DNA of 64,000 nt from Micromonospora sp. NBC_01796 (GTDB lineage: Bacteria; Actinomycetota; Actinomycetes; Mycobacteriales; Micromonosporaceae). Shown here piece after piece: positions 42,979 to 52,397 of the stretch; the stretch's first letter is position 1, and the number at the start of each line of letters is the position of its first letter. The translations under genes were made by a program, and so were the position numbers. A model generated the notes under the pieces. The model saw nothing but the letters and a program-made list of their open reading frames with translations. It was not told the DNA's origin and did not search any database. The DNA is taken from contig NZ_CP109078.1 in assembly GCF_035917455.1 (NCBI RefSeq), positions 4,882,001-4,946,000 of the forward strand. The letters are read 5' to 3'.

Positions 42979-44138
42979 GCCGCCGGCTGCGGGTGGTGAT
43001 GGAGGCCGACGGCGGGGCGCGGGGCAATCCGGGTCCGGCCGGCTTCGGCGCGGTGGTCCGGGACGCCGAGTCCGGCGAGGTCCTGGCCGAGCGGTCCGAG
43101 TCGATCGGGGTGGCCACGAACAACGTCGCCGAGTACCGGGGCCTGATCGCCGGTCTGGAGGCCGCCGTCGAGCTGGGGGCCGCCGAGATCGACGTACGGA
43201 TGGACTCCAAGCTCGTCGTCGAGCAGATGTCGGGCCGGTGGCAGATCAAGAACCACGGGCTGCGCCCGCTGGCGGCGCAGGCGGCCACCCTGGTCCGCAA
43301 GTTCGAGTCGGTGCGGTACCAGTGGATCCCGCGCGACCAGAACCGGCACGCGGACGCGCTGGCGAACGCGGCGATGGACCTGGCGGCGGGCAGGCCGGAG
43401 GTTGCCGAGGCCGGTGCCCTGACCGGGCCGGACGCCTCCGCCCGGGCCCGTGCGCGGGAGGTCGCCGCCCAGGGCTCGACCACCCGCAGTTCGTGGGAGC
43501 CGAGGCCGGCGTCGACCGCGACCCGGCTGCTGCTGGTCCGCCACGGCGAGACCGAGCGGACCGCCGAGCGCCGCTACTCCGGCCGGGGCGACGTGCCGCT
43601 CTCCGAACGCGGCCTGGCCCAGGCGCGGGCGACGGCCGCCCGGGTGGCCGGGCTGGCACCCTCGGCCGCGGTCGTGGTCAGCTCACCCCTGTCCCGGTGT
43701 ACGGCCACCGCCGCGATCATCGCCGAGCAGCTCGGCGGCAAACCGGTGGGGATCGAGCCGGACCTGATCGAGTGCGACTTCGGTCGCTGGGAGGGGCACA
43801 CCTTCGCCGAGGTGCAGGAACGCTGGCCGGGGGAGATGGACGCCTGGCTGGCCTCGCCGGCCGTCGCCCCGCCGGGCGGGGAGTCGTTCCGGGCGGTGAC
43901 CGGTCGGGTCCGTCGGGCCCAGTCGGCGCTGCTGGCGGCGTACCCGGGGGAGACGGTGGTGGTGGTCTCGCACGTGTCGCCGTTGAAGATCCTGCTCCGG
44001 GACGCGCTCGCGGCCGGTGACGCCTTCCTGCACCGCCTCTACCTGGAGCCCGCCGGACTGTCCATCGTGGACTTCTGGCCGGACGGGGGCGTGGCCGTAC
44101 GCACCGTCAACGACACCGCCCACCTGACCACGATCTAG
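42975..44138 (+). CDS. bifunctional RNase HI / histidine phosphatase (Rv2228c type)
   Basis: 387 aa. N-terminal RNase HI with Asp12 (EADGGARGNPGP), Glu53 (NNVAEYRGL), Asp77 (VRMDSKL) and Asp127 (NRHADALAN) as the metal-binding set. C-terminal phosphoglycerate-mutase-like phosphatase from about 184 with His190 in LLLVRHGETERT and a second His in VVVSHVSPLK. The M. tuberculosis homologue Rv2228c has both RNase H and CobC-type alpha-ribazole phosphatase activity. It ends by overlapping the convergent hydrolase stop by 4 nt. Confidence 0.95.
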   Translation: MSRRLRVVMEADGGARGNPGPAGFGAVVRDAESGEVLAERSESIGVATNNVAEYRGLIAGLEAAVELGAAEIDVRMDSKLVVEQMSGRWQIKNHGLRPLAAQAATLVRKFESVRYQWIPRDQNRHADALANAAMDLAAGRPEVAEAGALTGPDASARARAREVAAQGSTTRSSWEPRPASTATRLLLVRHGETERTAERRYSGRGDVPLSERGLAQARATAARVAGLAPSAAVVVSSPLSRCTATAAIIAEQLGGKPVGIEPDLIECDFGRWEGHTFAEVQERWPGEMDAWLASPAVAPPGGESFRAVTGRVRRAQSALLAAYPGETVVVVSHVSPLKILLRDALAAGDAFLHRLYLEPAGLSIVDFWPDGGVAVRTVNDTAHLTTI

Positions 44139-45010
44139 GCGGTGTGCGGGGCGACGGCGGTGAGGTGGGTGAGCACCAGTCGGGCGAAGGTCGGTCCGTC
44201 GTCCACCCACGGGTAGTGGCCGGCCCGGTCCTGCACGACAAGTTCGCCGTACGGGAACAGGTCGGTCAGCGCCCGTGCGGCCGGTGGCGCCGGCATCGGG
44301 TCCAGCTCACCGGCCAGCACCAGCACCGGTACGTCCAGCGTCGCCAACGCGGCGCGTACCGCTGCGGTGTCCGGTTCGAAGCCGGCGTAGAAGCCCTCGG
44401 TGGCGGCGTCGGCCCGTTCCCAGGCGTCGGCCTCGCGGTGGGCGCGGGCGCGTTCGTCCCACCGGCCGTAGCTGAACGGGGCGGCGGCGAGCCGAAGTGC
44501 GGCGGTGTCGGCCAGGCTGGCCCCGCCGGCCACCGCCTCCTGCCAGGTGGCCCGTGCCGCTCGGGCGCCCCGGTACCACCATTCGCCGGCCCGGGCGGCG
44601 AGGGCGTCGTCCTGCCCGACCGGCTCGGTCCCGGTGGCCCGCAGGGCCGGGGTGATCAGGAGTAGCCGTTCCAGTCGGTCCGGGAACCGGGCGGCGTAGA
44701 GCTGGGCCAGGTCACCACCGGCGGAGTGGCCGAGCAGGCTCATCCGGTCCAGGCCGAGGTGTTGCCGGAGTGCCTCGACGTCGTCGACCAGTCGGTCGCA
44801 CCGGTAGCTGGCCGGATCGGCCGGCACCTCGGACTCGCCGGTCCCCCGGTGGTCCAACATGATCAGAGTCCGGTACGCGGAGAGCCCGCCGAGTTTGTCC
44901 AGATAGGACGACGCGCGTCCGGGGCCGCCCGGTAGGCAGACCAGCGGTGGCCCGGCACCGTGCACGTGGTAGGTCAACTCGGTCGCGTCGTACGAGGGGA
45001 ACCTCGGCAC
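44135..45010 (-). CDS. alpha/beta hydrolase (proline iminopeptidase-like)
   Basis: 291 aa. Motifs: VCLPGGPGRASSYLDKLGGL (oxyanion loop of peptidase S33 members), DHRGTGESEVP, the nucleophile elbow LLGHSAGGDLAQLYA (Ser), acid ELDPMPAPP and final VVQDRAGHYPWVDD (His). It is likely an esterase or aminopeptidase acting in the cytosol. It is convergent with the RNase H gene and its stop overlaps that stop. No ribosome site comparison was needed as the ATG begins the conserved N-terminus. Confidence 0.9.
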   Translation of the reverse strand: MPRFPSYDATELTYHVHGAGPPLVCLPGGPGRASSYLDKLGGLSAYRTLIMLDHRGTGESEVPADPASYRCDRLVDDVEALRQHLGLDRMSLLGHSAGGDLAQLYAARFPDRLERLLLITPALRATGTEPVGQDDALAARAGEWWYRGARAARATWQEAVAGGASLADTAALRLAAAPFSYGRWDERARAHREADAWERADAATEGFYAGFEPDTAAVRAALATLDVPVLVLAGELDPMPAPPAARALTDLFPYGELVVQDRAGHYPWVDDGPTFARLVLTHLTAVAPHTA

Positions 45011-45056
45011 CCGACCAGCATGCCAGAGTCAGGGCTTGACCGCAGCAGGTGATCAG

Positions 45057-45073
45057 CAGATCATCGATCTGCA
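45057..45073. promoter_or_regulatory. palindrome in the chitinase promoter
   Basis: GCAGATC-ATC-GATCTGC, perfect 7-bp arms, preceded at 45038 by TTGACC (possible -35) and 38 nt upstream of the chitinase start. Candidate operator; the factor is unknown, and it does not match the direct repeats I recall from Streptomyces chitinase promoters. Confidence 0.45.
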
Positions 45074-45110
45074 AGGTTTCCTTACAGATCTCAGCTCCTC
45101 AGGAGTGTGG

Positions 45111-46439
45111 ATGAATAACCGTCTCGCCCGTCGACTCGGTGTCCTCGTCGTCACCGCGTCTCTGCTGCTCACCGCCGCTCCGCCCACCGTCGCGCAGGCC
45201 ACCGGCACCAACCGGGCCTCGGACGGTTACTACAAGGTCGGCTACTTCACCCAGTGGGGCATCTACGGCCGGGCGTTCCCGGTCAAGAAGCTCGACACCT
45301 CCGGCGCCGCCGCCCGGCTCACCCACGTCAACTACGCGTTCGGCAACGTCACCGAGGACGGCAAGTGCTACGTGGACGGTGGGCCGGGCGAGGGTGACGC
45401 CTGGGCCGACTACCAGCGGCCGGTCCCGGCCGAGGAAAGTGTGGACGGGGTCGCCGACGCGCCCGGCCAGGCCCTGAACGGCAACTTCAACCAGCTCGCC
45501 AAGCTCAAGGCCAAGCACCCCGACCTGAAGGTGCTGATCTCGCTCGGCGGCTGGTCCTGGTCGACGTACTTCTCCAACGCCGCCGCGACCGACGCCTCCC
45601 GCAAGGCGTTCGTCTCCTCCTGCATCGACCTCTATCTCAAGGGCAACCTGCCGGGCACCGCCCCCGGCACGGCCGCCGGTGTCTTCGACGGGATCGACCT
45701 GGACTGGGAGTGGCCGGGATCGGCCGGCGAGCCGGGCAACGTGATCCGCGCCGAGGACAAGCAGAACTTCACCAAGCTGCTCGCCGAGTTCCGCAAGCAG
45801 CTCGACGCGTACGGCAAGAAGCAGCGCGAGCACTACGAGCTGACCGCGTTCCTGCCCGCCGCCCCGGCGACCATCGACGCCGGCTTCGAGGGCAACAAGA
45901 TCTTCAAGTACCTGGACTTCGCCACCGTGCAGGGTTACGACTTCCACGGCGGCTGGGACGCCCGCGCCAACCAGCAGTCCGCGCTGCGGGTGCCGGCGGG
46001 TGCGCCGGACAACCCGGACTTCTCCGTCGAGGTCGCGATCAACGCCTGGCTCGACCGGGGTGCTCCGGCCCGCAAGCTGGTCCTCGGGGTCCCGTACTAC
46101 GGGCGGGGTTGGACCGGGATCACCGGCGGCGGCAACGGGCTCTTCGGCCCCGCCACCGGCCCCGCACCGGCCACCTTCGAGGCCGGGTACGAGGACTACA
46201 AGGTGCTGAAGAACCTGGCAGGCAACGGCTACACCGTGCACCGCGACCTGCGCGCCGGGCACGCCTGGCTGTTCGACGGCACGACCCTCTGGACGTACGA
46301 CGACCCGGCGGTGGTGCTGCAGAAGGCGCTCTACATCCGGACCAAGGGACTGGGCGGGGCGATGATCTGGTCGCTCGACGGTGACGACGACAACGCGTCA
46401 CTGACCCGGACGCTCTCCCTCGGACTCTGGACCTTCTGA
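45111..46439 (+). CDS. secreted GH18 chitinase
   Basis: 442 aa. Sec signal peptide (residues 1-30, ending AQA), then a single GH18 barrel with SLGGWSW near 144-150 and the catalytic DGIDLDWEW with Asp193, Asp196, Asp198 and Glu200 as general acid. A later GVPYYGRGWTG supports the chitinase D/A-like group. There is no separate binding module. It hydrolyses chitin outside the cell. The ATG at 45111 has AGGAG; the longer frame is rejected for lack of signal. It should be induced by chitin, but no direct evidence is visible. Confidence 0.9.
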   Translation: MNNRLARRLGVLVVTASLLLTAAPPTVAQATGTNRASDGYYKVGYFTQWGIYGRAFPVKKLDTSGAAARLTHVNYAFGNVTEDGKCYVDGGPGEGDAWADYQRPVPAEESVDGVADAPGQALNGNFNQLAKLKAKHPDLKVLISLGGWSWSTYFSNAAATDASRKAFVSSCIDLYLKGNLPGTAPGTAAGVFDGIDLDWEWPGSAGEPGNVIRAEDKQNFTKLLAEFRKQLDAYGKKQREHYELTAFLPAAPATIDAGFEGNKIFKYLDFATVQGYDFHGGWDARANQQSALRVPAGAPDNPDFSVEVAINAWLDRGAPARKLVLGVPYYGRGWTGITGGGNGLFGPATGPAPATFEAGYEDYKVLKNLAGNGYTVHRDLRAGHAWLFDGTTLWTYDDPAVVLQKALYIRTKGLGGAMIWSLDGDDDNASLTRTLSLGLWTF

Positions 46440-46478
46440 GCTACCGGGAAAGCGTCGCCACCTGCACCTGCTTGACGG

Positions 46479-46510
46479 CTGCCCCGTCGACCACCCGGTC
46501 GGCGGGGCAG
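46479..46510. terminator. hairpin after chitinase gene
   Basis: 12-bp stem with one mismatch (CTGCCCCG.CGA) and an 8-nt loop 40 nt after the chitinase stop. Confidence 0.5.
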
Positions 46511-46643
46511 TCCTCGTATCGGCCGTTCGGCGCAGCGCGCTCGCCGTTCGGCGCACCACCTCCGCCGTCGGTACGTGATGGCGGTCACAGCCTCGATAAC
46601 CTCCGGCCGCGTACGAGATCAGAACCGCTGGTGGAGGTGTGCG

Positions 46644-46946
46644 ATGAGCGAACCAGAATCGGCCAACCCCGGTACGGCGGACCCACCGGATCCGGCCGGT
46701 ACGCCCGAGGCCCCCGCTCCCACTCCCGAACCGGTGCCGGTGGCGGCCTCGAAGGCCGGCGACCGCAGCCCGTGGAACTGGCTCCTCTTCCTGCCGATCC
46801 TGGTCCCGCTGATGACACCCCTGTTCAACCAGGACTCACCCCGGCTGTTCGGCTTCCCGGTCTTCTACTGGCTGCAACTGGCCTTCATCCTGCTCGGCGT
46901 CACCACCACCACGGTGGTCTACCAGCTCACGAAGCGGCGGGGGTGA
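46644..46946 (+). CDS. DUF3311 small membrane subunit of an SSS transporter
   Basis: 100 aa. A Pro/Glu-rich 40-residue N-terminus is followed by two membrane helices (WLLFLPILVPLMTPLF; YWLQLAFILLGVTTTTVVYQL) as in DUF3311 proteins, which sit next to sodium:solute symporters. GGAGG precedes the ATG. The symporter gene starts 6 nt after its stop, so they form one operon and probably one complex. Confidence 0.8.
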   Translation: MSEPESANPGTADPPDPAGTPEAPAPTPEPVPVAASKAGDRSPWNWLLFLPILVPLMTPLFNQDSPRLFGFPVFYWLQLAFILLGVTTTTVVYQLTKRRG

Positions 46947-46952
46947 GCCCAC

Positions 46953-48608
46953 ATGTGGCGCGACCATCTCACTGAGATCATCATTTTCACCCTGCTGTTC
47001 CTGCTGGTCAGCGGCATGGGCTTCGTCGCCGCCCGGTGGCGGGCACCGAAGGACATGGCCCACCTGGACGAATGGGGGCTGGGCGGGCGCAGCTTCGGCG
47101 GCTGGATCACCTGGTTCCTGGTCGGCGGGGACCTCTACACCGCGTACACCTTCGTTGCCGTACCGGCGCTGCTGTTCGGGGCGGGGGCGGCCGGCTTCTT
47201 CGCGGTGCCGTACACGATCATCGTCTATCCGTTGATCTTCCTGGTGGTGGTCCGGCTCTGGTCGGTGTCGCACCGGCACGGATTCGTCACCCCGGCCGAC
47301 TTCGTCCGGACCCGGTTCGGGTCACCACTGCTCGCCCTGCTGATCGCGATCACCGGCATCGCCGCCACCATGCCGTACATCGCGCTGCAGCTCGTCGGGA
47401 TCGAGGCGGTGCTCAAGACGATGGGCGTGACCGGGGAGAGCACCATCGCCCGGCACCTGCCGATCATCGTCGCGTTCGCCATCCTCGCCGCCTACACCTA
47501 CCAGTCCGGACTGCGGGCACCGGCGCTGATCGCGTTCGTCAAGGACATACTGATCTACATCGTGATCCTGGTGGCGATCATCTACCTGCCGTACAAGTTG
47601 GGGGGTTGGGGGGAGATCTTCGACGCGGCGGACGCCAAGTTCGACGCGAGCGCCGCGCCGGGTGACGGCACGCTGCTCAACGCCAACAACCAGATCCAGT
47701 ACGTCACCCTCGCGCTCGGCTCCGCGCTCGCCCTGTTCCTCTACCCGCACAGCATCACCGGCATCCTTGCCAGCAAAAACCGGGACGTGATCAAGCGGAA
47801 CATGTCCGCGCTGCCGGCCTACAGTCTGCTGCTCGGGTTGATCGCCCTGCTCGGTTACATGGCCATCGCGGCCGGGGTGAAGCCGCTGCCCGGCGCGACC
47901 GAGGGCAGCGTCGACAACAACACCGTGGTCCCGTTGCTCTTCGAGCAGCAGTTCCCGAGCTGGTTCGCCGGCATCGCGTTCGCCGCCATCGGCATCGGCG
48001 CCCTGGTCCCGGCCGCGATCATGTCGATCGCGGCGGCGAACCTGTTCACCCGCAACATCTACAAGGAGTACCTGAAGCGGGACGCCTCCCCGGCCCAGGA
48101 GGCGCACGTCTCGAAGATCGCCTCCCTGGTGGTCAAGGTCGGCGCGGTCGCCTGCATCGTCTTCCTCGACCCGCAGTTCTCCATCGACCTGCAACTCATC
48201 GGCGGCGTGATCATCCTCCAGACCCTGCCGGCGGTGGCGCTCGGTCTCTACACCCGCTGGTTCCACCGGGGCGCCCTGATCGCCGGCTGGGCCGCCGGCA
48301 TGGGTCTGGGCATGTGGATGCTCTACCAGATCCCGAACGCCGCTTCGAAGCGCGCCCACTTCGGCGGCTCCAACTTCCCCCTGGAGAAGTTCGGCCTCGA
48401 CACCCCCAAGACCATCTACGTAGGACTGGTGGCGGTCGCCCTCAACCTCCTGGTAGCCACCATCCTCACCCTGATCCTGCGCGCCCTACGGATAACCGAG
48501 GGCCCCGACGGCACCACCCGCAACGACTACTTCGCCGACGAAAACGACCCCCACCCCATCCCCACCCAACGCACCGAAACCCCCACCCCGGCAGAACCCA
48601 TCGCCTAA
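46953..48608 (+). CDS. sodium:solute symporter (MctP-like monocarboxylate permease)
   Basis: 551 aa with about 13 membrane helices. SSS blocks: GWITWFLVGGDLYTAYTF, FVTPADFVRTRFGSP, ITGILASKNRDVIKRNMSALPAYS (the conserved sodium-site region), and AAIGIGALVPAAIMSIAAANLFTRNIYKE. It resembles the monocarboxylate uptake (MctP) subgroup paired with DUF3311, so acetate, lactate or pyruvate are likely substrates (inference). A hydrophilic Pro/Thr-rich tail ends the protein. Confidence 0.85.
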   Translation: MWRDHLTEIIIFTLLFLLVSGMGFVAARWRAPKDMAHLDEWGLGGRSFGGWITWFLVGGDLYTAYTFVAVPALLFGAGAAGFFAVPYTIIVYPLIFLVVVRLWSVSHRHGFVTPADFVRTRFGSPLLALLIAITGIAATMPYIALQLVGIEAVLKTMGVTGESTIARHLPIIVAFAILAAYTYQSGLRAPALIAFVKDILIYIVILVAIIYLPYKLGGWGEIFDAADAKFDASAAPGDGTLLNANNQIQYVTLALGSALALFLYPHSITGILASKNRDVIKRNMSALPAYSLLLGLIALLGYMAIAAGVKPLPGATEGSVDNNTVVPLLFEQQFPSWFAGIAFAAIGIGALVPAAIMSIAAANLFTRNIYKEYLKRDASPAQEAHVSKIASLVVKVGAVACIVFLDPQFSIDLQLIGGVIILQTLPAVALGLYTRWFHRGALIAGWAAGMGLGMWMLYQIPNAASKRAHFGGSNFPLEKFGLDTPKTIYVGLVAVALNLLVATILTLILRALRITEGPDGTTRNDYFADENDPHPIPTQRTETPTPAEPIA

Positions 48609-48609
48609 C

Positions 48610-48682
48610 CGCCCCCGGCTCCCCCGGCTCCCCCCGGCTCTCCCCGGCTTTTCCCGGCCCCCCGGCCCCCCGGCTCTCCCGG
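48610..48682. repeat. C-rich low-complexity tract of CCCCGGCT-type units
   Basis: A run of about eight degenerate 9-10 bp units (CCCCCGGCT and variants) follows the symporter stop. Slippage-prone; no coding sense. Confidence 0.6.
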
Positions 48683-48741
48683 TTGATCATGAAGTTAGCG
48701 CCGGATTTCGGCTTGATTCATGTCGCTAACTTCATGGTCAA
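48683..48741. terminator. AT-richer hairpin, probable dispersed terminator repeat
   Basis: 18-bp arms with one mismatch (48683-48700 TTGATCATGAAGTTAGCG with 48724-48741) around a 23-nt loop. I recall GATCATGAAGTTAGCG strings as intergenic repeats in Micromonospora; copy number cannot be checked here. Confidence 0.65.
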
Positions 48742-48742
48742 C

Positions 48743-48836
48743 GGCGGGGGTGGACGGGGGTGGACGGGGTGGGGGTGGGGTGGGAGGGTGGTGGGGTGGA
48801 TGGGGTTGATGCTTCGGGTGGGCGGGGGGTGCAGGT
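48743..48836 (+). promoter_or_regulatory. G-rich tract, possible G-quadruplex at the NLR-like gene start
   Basis: Over about 90 bp the plus strand carries more than ten runs of three to six G separated by one or a few bases. It covers the upstream region and first codons of the NTPase-TPR gene. Intramolecular G-quadruplexes could form in DNA or mRNA. Confidence 0.55.
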
Positions 48837-51081
48837 CAATCAGGGGGGCGTCAACAGTCAGCAGAACAACTTTTACGTGCAGGCCGGGCCGCCGGTCGGG
48901 TGGCCGCAGCGGGTGGGGGTGGTGCCCGCGCTGGCATCGGCGTTCCAGGACCGCGCCGGGCTCCGCGCCACGATCGAAACCAGCCGTACGCGCCACAGCG
49001 GCGCCGTGTCCACTCAGGTCCTGACCGGAGGGGGCGGGGTCGGCAAGTCACAACTCGCCGCCGCGTACGCCATCGAGGCCGCCCGGGACGGCGTCGACCT
49101 GCTGGTATGGGTCGACGCCAGCGGACCCGACGCGGTGGTGGCCGCGTACGCGCAGACCGCTGGCCGCGTACAGGCTCCCGGTGGGGGTGGCTCCGACGCC
49201 GTCGTGGCGGCACGGGCGCTGCTGGACTGGTTGGCCACCACCGAACGTACGTGGCTGATCGTCCTCGACGACATCACCGAGCCGGAGCGGATCGAGCTGT
49301 GGTGGCCGACCGGTGCCACCGGCAACGGACGGGTGCTCGCCACCACCCGCCGCCGCGACGCCATCCTCTCCGACCACGGCCGGACCGTGATCGACGTCGA
49401 CGTGTACGACGAACCCGAATCCGCCGGCTACCTCGCCGAACGGCTCACCGCCGCCGGAGCGCCGCACCTGCTCGACACCGGCGCCCGCCCGCTCACCACG
49501 GCACTGGGGCACCTGCCGCTGGCCCTGTCGCACGCTGCCGCGTACATGGTCAACGAGGCGGTCGGGTGTGCCGCGTACCTCGGTCTGTTCACCGACCGGC
49601 GGTCGCAGCTCGACGCCGTGCTGCCGTCGACCACCGACTCCCGGGGCTGGCGCCGGTCGATCGGCGCCACCCTGCTCGTCGCCCTCGACGCCGCCCAGGC
49701 ATGCGAACCCGTCGGCCTGGCGCTGCCCGCACTCCGGTTGGCGGCCGTGCTCGACCCGGCCGGACACCCCGACAAGCTCTGGACCGACGCCGCCGTCGTC
49801 GCTCACCTGAGCAGGCACAACCCGGCGCCGGACCGGGGCGTGACCGTCAGCCGGGCGCGGGCCGCGATGCGCCTGCTGCACCGGTACGGACTGCTCGCCC
49901 ACGACCCGCGAACCGGACCCCGCGCGGTACGCGTGCACGCCCTCACCGCCCGAGCCGTACGCGAAACCACCCCGCCGGCCGAACTGGAAGCCGCCATCCA
50001 GGCCGTCGCGGACGCCCTGCTCGACGCCTGGCCCGACCCGGACACCCACCCCGACCAGGCAGAACTGGTCGCCGCGCTGCGTACGAACACGGCGGCGCTG
50101 ATCGACAACACCGCAGGTGGGTTGTGGTATCCCGACCCGCCGGTGGTCCTACTCACGCTCGGGGACAGCCTGTTGGCCGGCGGACTGCACCAGGCCGCGA
50201 TCCGCTACTGGGAGCACCTGATCTCCGTCACCGGACGGCTGGTCGGCCACCGGCATCCGGGCATGGCAACCCTCTGGCTCGGTCTTGCCGACGCCTACCG
50301 GCACAGCGGTCGTACCGCCGAGGCGATCACCATCGAGGAGCAGATGGTCGCCGACCGGGAGCGCAACCTCGGTGACCAGCACCCGAACACCCTGTCCGCC
50401 CGGATCAACCTGGCCGCGTCGTACTGGCAGGCCGGGCGCGTTACCGAGGCGATCACGATCGAGGAGCGGGTGGTCGTCGACAACGCGCAGGTGCTCGGCG
50501 ACCTGCACCCGAACACCCTGACCGCGCGGATGAACCTCGCCGCCTCCTACCGGGTCGCCGACCGGCACGCCGAGGCGATCGAGCTTGCCGAACGGGTGGC
50601 CGCGGACTGTGTCGAGGTCCAGGGCGACGAGCACCCGCAGACGCTGACCGTGCTCGGCAACCTCGCCTCCTCGTACCGGGAGGCGGGGCGGGTCGCCGAG
50701 GCGATCCCGATCGCGGAACGGGTGCTGGCCGCCAGCGAGCGGACCCTCGGCGAGGGGCACCCCGAGACCGTGACCGCGCGGGCCAACCTCGCCGCCTCGT
50801 ACGCGGACGCCGGGCGAATCACCGAGGCAATCCCCATGCTCGAACGGGTGATCAACGACAACGGCCGGGTGTACGACGAAGCGCACCCGAGCGGACCGAA
50901 CGCGAGGCTCGCCCTCGCCGGCCTCTACTGGAAGGCCGAGCGGACCGGCGAGGCGATAGCCACGCTCGAACGGCTGCTCGCCGACAGCACCCGGTTCGTC
51001 GGTGAACAGCACCCGCAGACCGTGAAGCTGGCCGCCGCACTGCGCGAGTGGAAATCGATCGTTTCCGGAGCACAGCCGTGA
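48796..51081 (+). CDS. NLR-like NTPase (NB-ARC type) with C-terminal TPR repeats and N-terminal amyloid-like motif
   Basis: 761 aa from GTG 48796; other in-frame GTGs lie at 48760, 48769, 48775 and 48829 in the G-rich tract, so the true start is uncertain. Residues 11-27 read GVQVNQGGVNSQQNNFY, similar to prion-like amyloid signalling motifs of bacterial NLRs. The P-loop GGGGVGKS lies near 77-84 and the Walker B LIVLDD near 155. About six kinesin-light-chain-like TPRs of 42 residues (HPNTLSARINLAASYWQAGRVTEAI) fill the C-terminal 300 residues. STAND proteins of this layout act in immunity or signalling; the effector partner is not obvious here. Confidence 0.8.
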   Translation: MDGVDASGGRGVQVNQGGVNSQQNNFYVQAGPPVGWPQRVGVVPALASAFQDRAGLRATIETSRTRHSGAVSTQVLTGGGGVGKSQLAAAYAIEAARDGVDLLVWVDASGPDAVVAAYAQTAGRVQAPGGGGSDAVVAARALLDWLATTERTWLIVLDDITEPERIELWWPTGATGNGRVLATTRRRDAILSDHGRTVIDVDVYDEPESAGYLAERLTAAGAPHLLDTGARPLTTALGHLPLALSHAAAYMVNEAVGCAAYLGLFTDRRSQLDAVLPSTTDSRGWRRSIGATLLVALDAAQACEPVGLALPALRLAAVLDPAGHPDKLWTDAAVVAHLSRHNPAPDRGVTVSRARAAMRLLHRYGLLAHDPRTGPRAVRVHALTARAVRETTPPAELEAAIQAVADALLDAWPDPDTHPDQAELVAALRTNTAALIDNTAGGLWYPDPPVVLLTLGDSLLAGGLHQAAIRYWEHLISVTGRLVGHRHPGMATLWLGLADAYRHSGRTAEAITIEEQMVADRERNLGDQHPNTLSARINLAASYWQAGRVTEAITIEERVVVDNAQVLGDLHPNTLTARMNLAASYRVADRHAEAIELAERVAADCVEVQGDEHPQTLTVLGNLASSYREAGRVAEAIPIAERVLAASERTLGEGHPETVTARANLAASYADAGRITEAIPMLERVINDNGRVYDEAHPSGPNARLALAGLYWKAERTGEAIATLERLLADSTRFVGEQHPQTVKLAAALREWKSIVSGAQP

Positions 51082-51115
51082 GGGTGGGGTCCCCGGGCGC
51101 GCTTTCCGGTGCTAG

Positions 51116-51862
51116 CTAGATCAGGAGCAGGCCGATGGTCGTACCGAAGGCCACGATCAAGCCCTTGAGCACGGCCGGCGGCAACCGGCGGGCGACCCGC
51201 GCGCCGAGGTAACCGCCGACCAGGGTGGCGGGCGCGACGATGGCGACGGCTGCCCAGTCGACCGGCCCGAACGCGGAGAAGATCGCCACCGTGGTCAGCC
51301 CGACCACCGCCGAGATCACGTTCTTCAGGGCGCTGACCCGGGCCAGGGTTTCGTCCAGCACCAGGGCGAGACCGGCCACCAGCATCACGCCGAGGGCGGC
51401 ACCGAAGTAGCCCCCGTACACCGAACCGAGCGCGACCATGCCCTGGAGGGTGAGCGTACGGCGGCGCGGCCCCAGGTCCGCCGGATGCCCGACCAGGCGG
51501 CGCAGCCGATCCTGAAACGCGAGTACGGCCGTCGCGCCGAGGACCAGGATCGGGATGACGATCTTGAATGCGTCCTCGGAGGTGTTCAGCAGCAGCGCGC
51601 CCCCGGCGGCGGCACCGAGCACGGCGGTGGGGAGCAGCGGCAGCAGCCGCCGATAGTCGGGCAGGTCATCCTTACTGCCGGCAACCGCAGCCAGATAACC
51701 CGGACAAACCGACACGGAATTGGTCACGTTAGCCTGGATCGGCGGCAGTCCGACCGCGATCAGCGCCGGGAAAGTGATCAGCGACCCGCCACCGGCGACC
51801 GCGTTGATGGTGCCCGCGGCGAGCCCAGCGGCGAGCAGCAGGCCCGCGTCGAGGAAGTCCAT
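51116..51862 (-). CDS. TauE/SafE family sulfite exporter-like permease
   Basis: 248 aa, about seven to eight membrane helices with the family repeats AAGTINAVAGGGSLITFPALIAVGLPPIQANVTNSV and VYGGYFGAALGVMLVAGLALVL. It is thought to export sulfite, sulfonates or related anions. A much longer frame upstream runs antisense into the RNase P RNA gene and was rejected; the ATG at 51862 begins the conserved sequence. It is convergent with the NLR-like gene and divergent from rnpB. Confidence 0.85.
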   Translation of the reverse strand: MDFLDAGLLLAAGLAAGTINAVAGGGSLITFPALIAVGLPPIQANVTNSVSVCPGYLAAVAGSKDDLPDYRRLLPLLPTAVLGAAAGGALLLNTSEDAFKIVIPILVLGATAVLAFQDRLRRLVGHPADLGPRRRTLTLQGMVALGSVYGGYFGAALGVMLVAGLALVLDETLARVSALKNVISAVVGLTTVAIFSAFGPVDWAAVAIVAPATLVGGYLGARVARRLPPAVLKGLIVAFGTTIGLLLI

Positions 51863-51934
51863 CGCTGCCGAGAGTAACGACCGGTCAGGTACGGGCAGCG
51901 TCACTCCCGGCGGCTCTGTGACGCCGTCGACAAG

Positions 51935-51940
51935 TAGACT
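51935..51940 (+). promoter_or_regulatory. -10 hexamer of the RNase P RNA promoter
   Basis: TAGACT lies about 9 nt before the predicted 5' end of the RNA. No good -35 is found at the right distance. Confidence 0.5.
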
Positions 51941-51948
51941 TGCCGGCG

Positions 51949-52397
<449 letters not shown>

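Noticed and set aside
48610-48682. Coding tail or regulatory RNA in the C-rich tract
   Set aside because: Simple degenerate repeats with no frame or stable fold other than the following hairpin.
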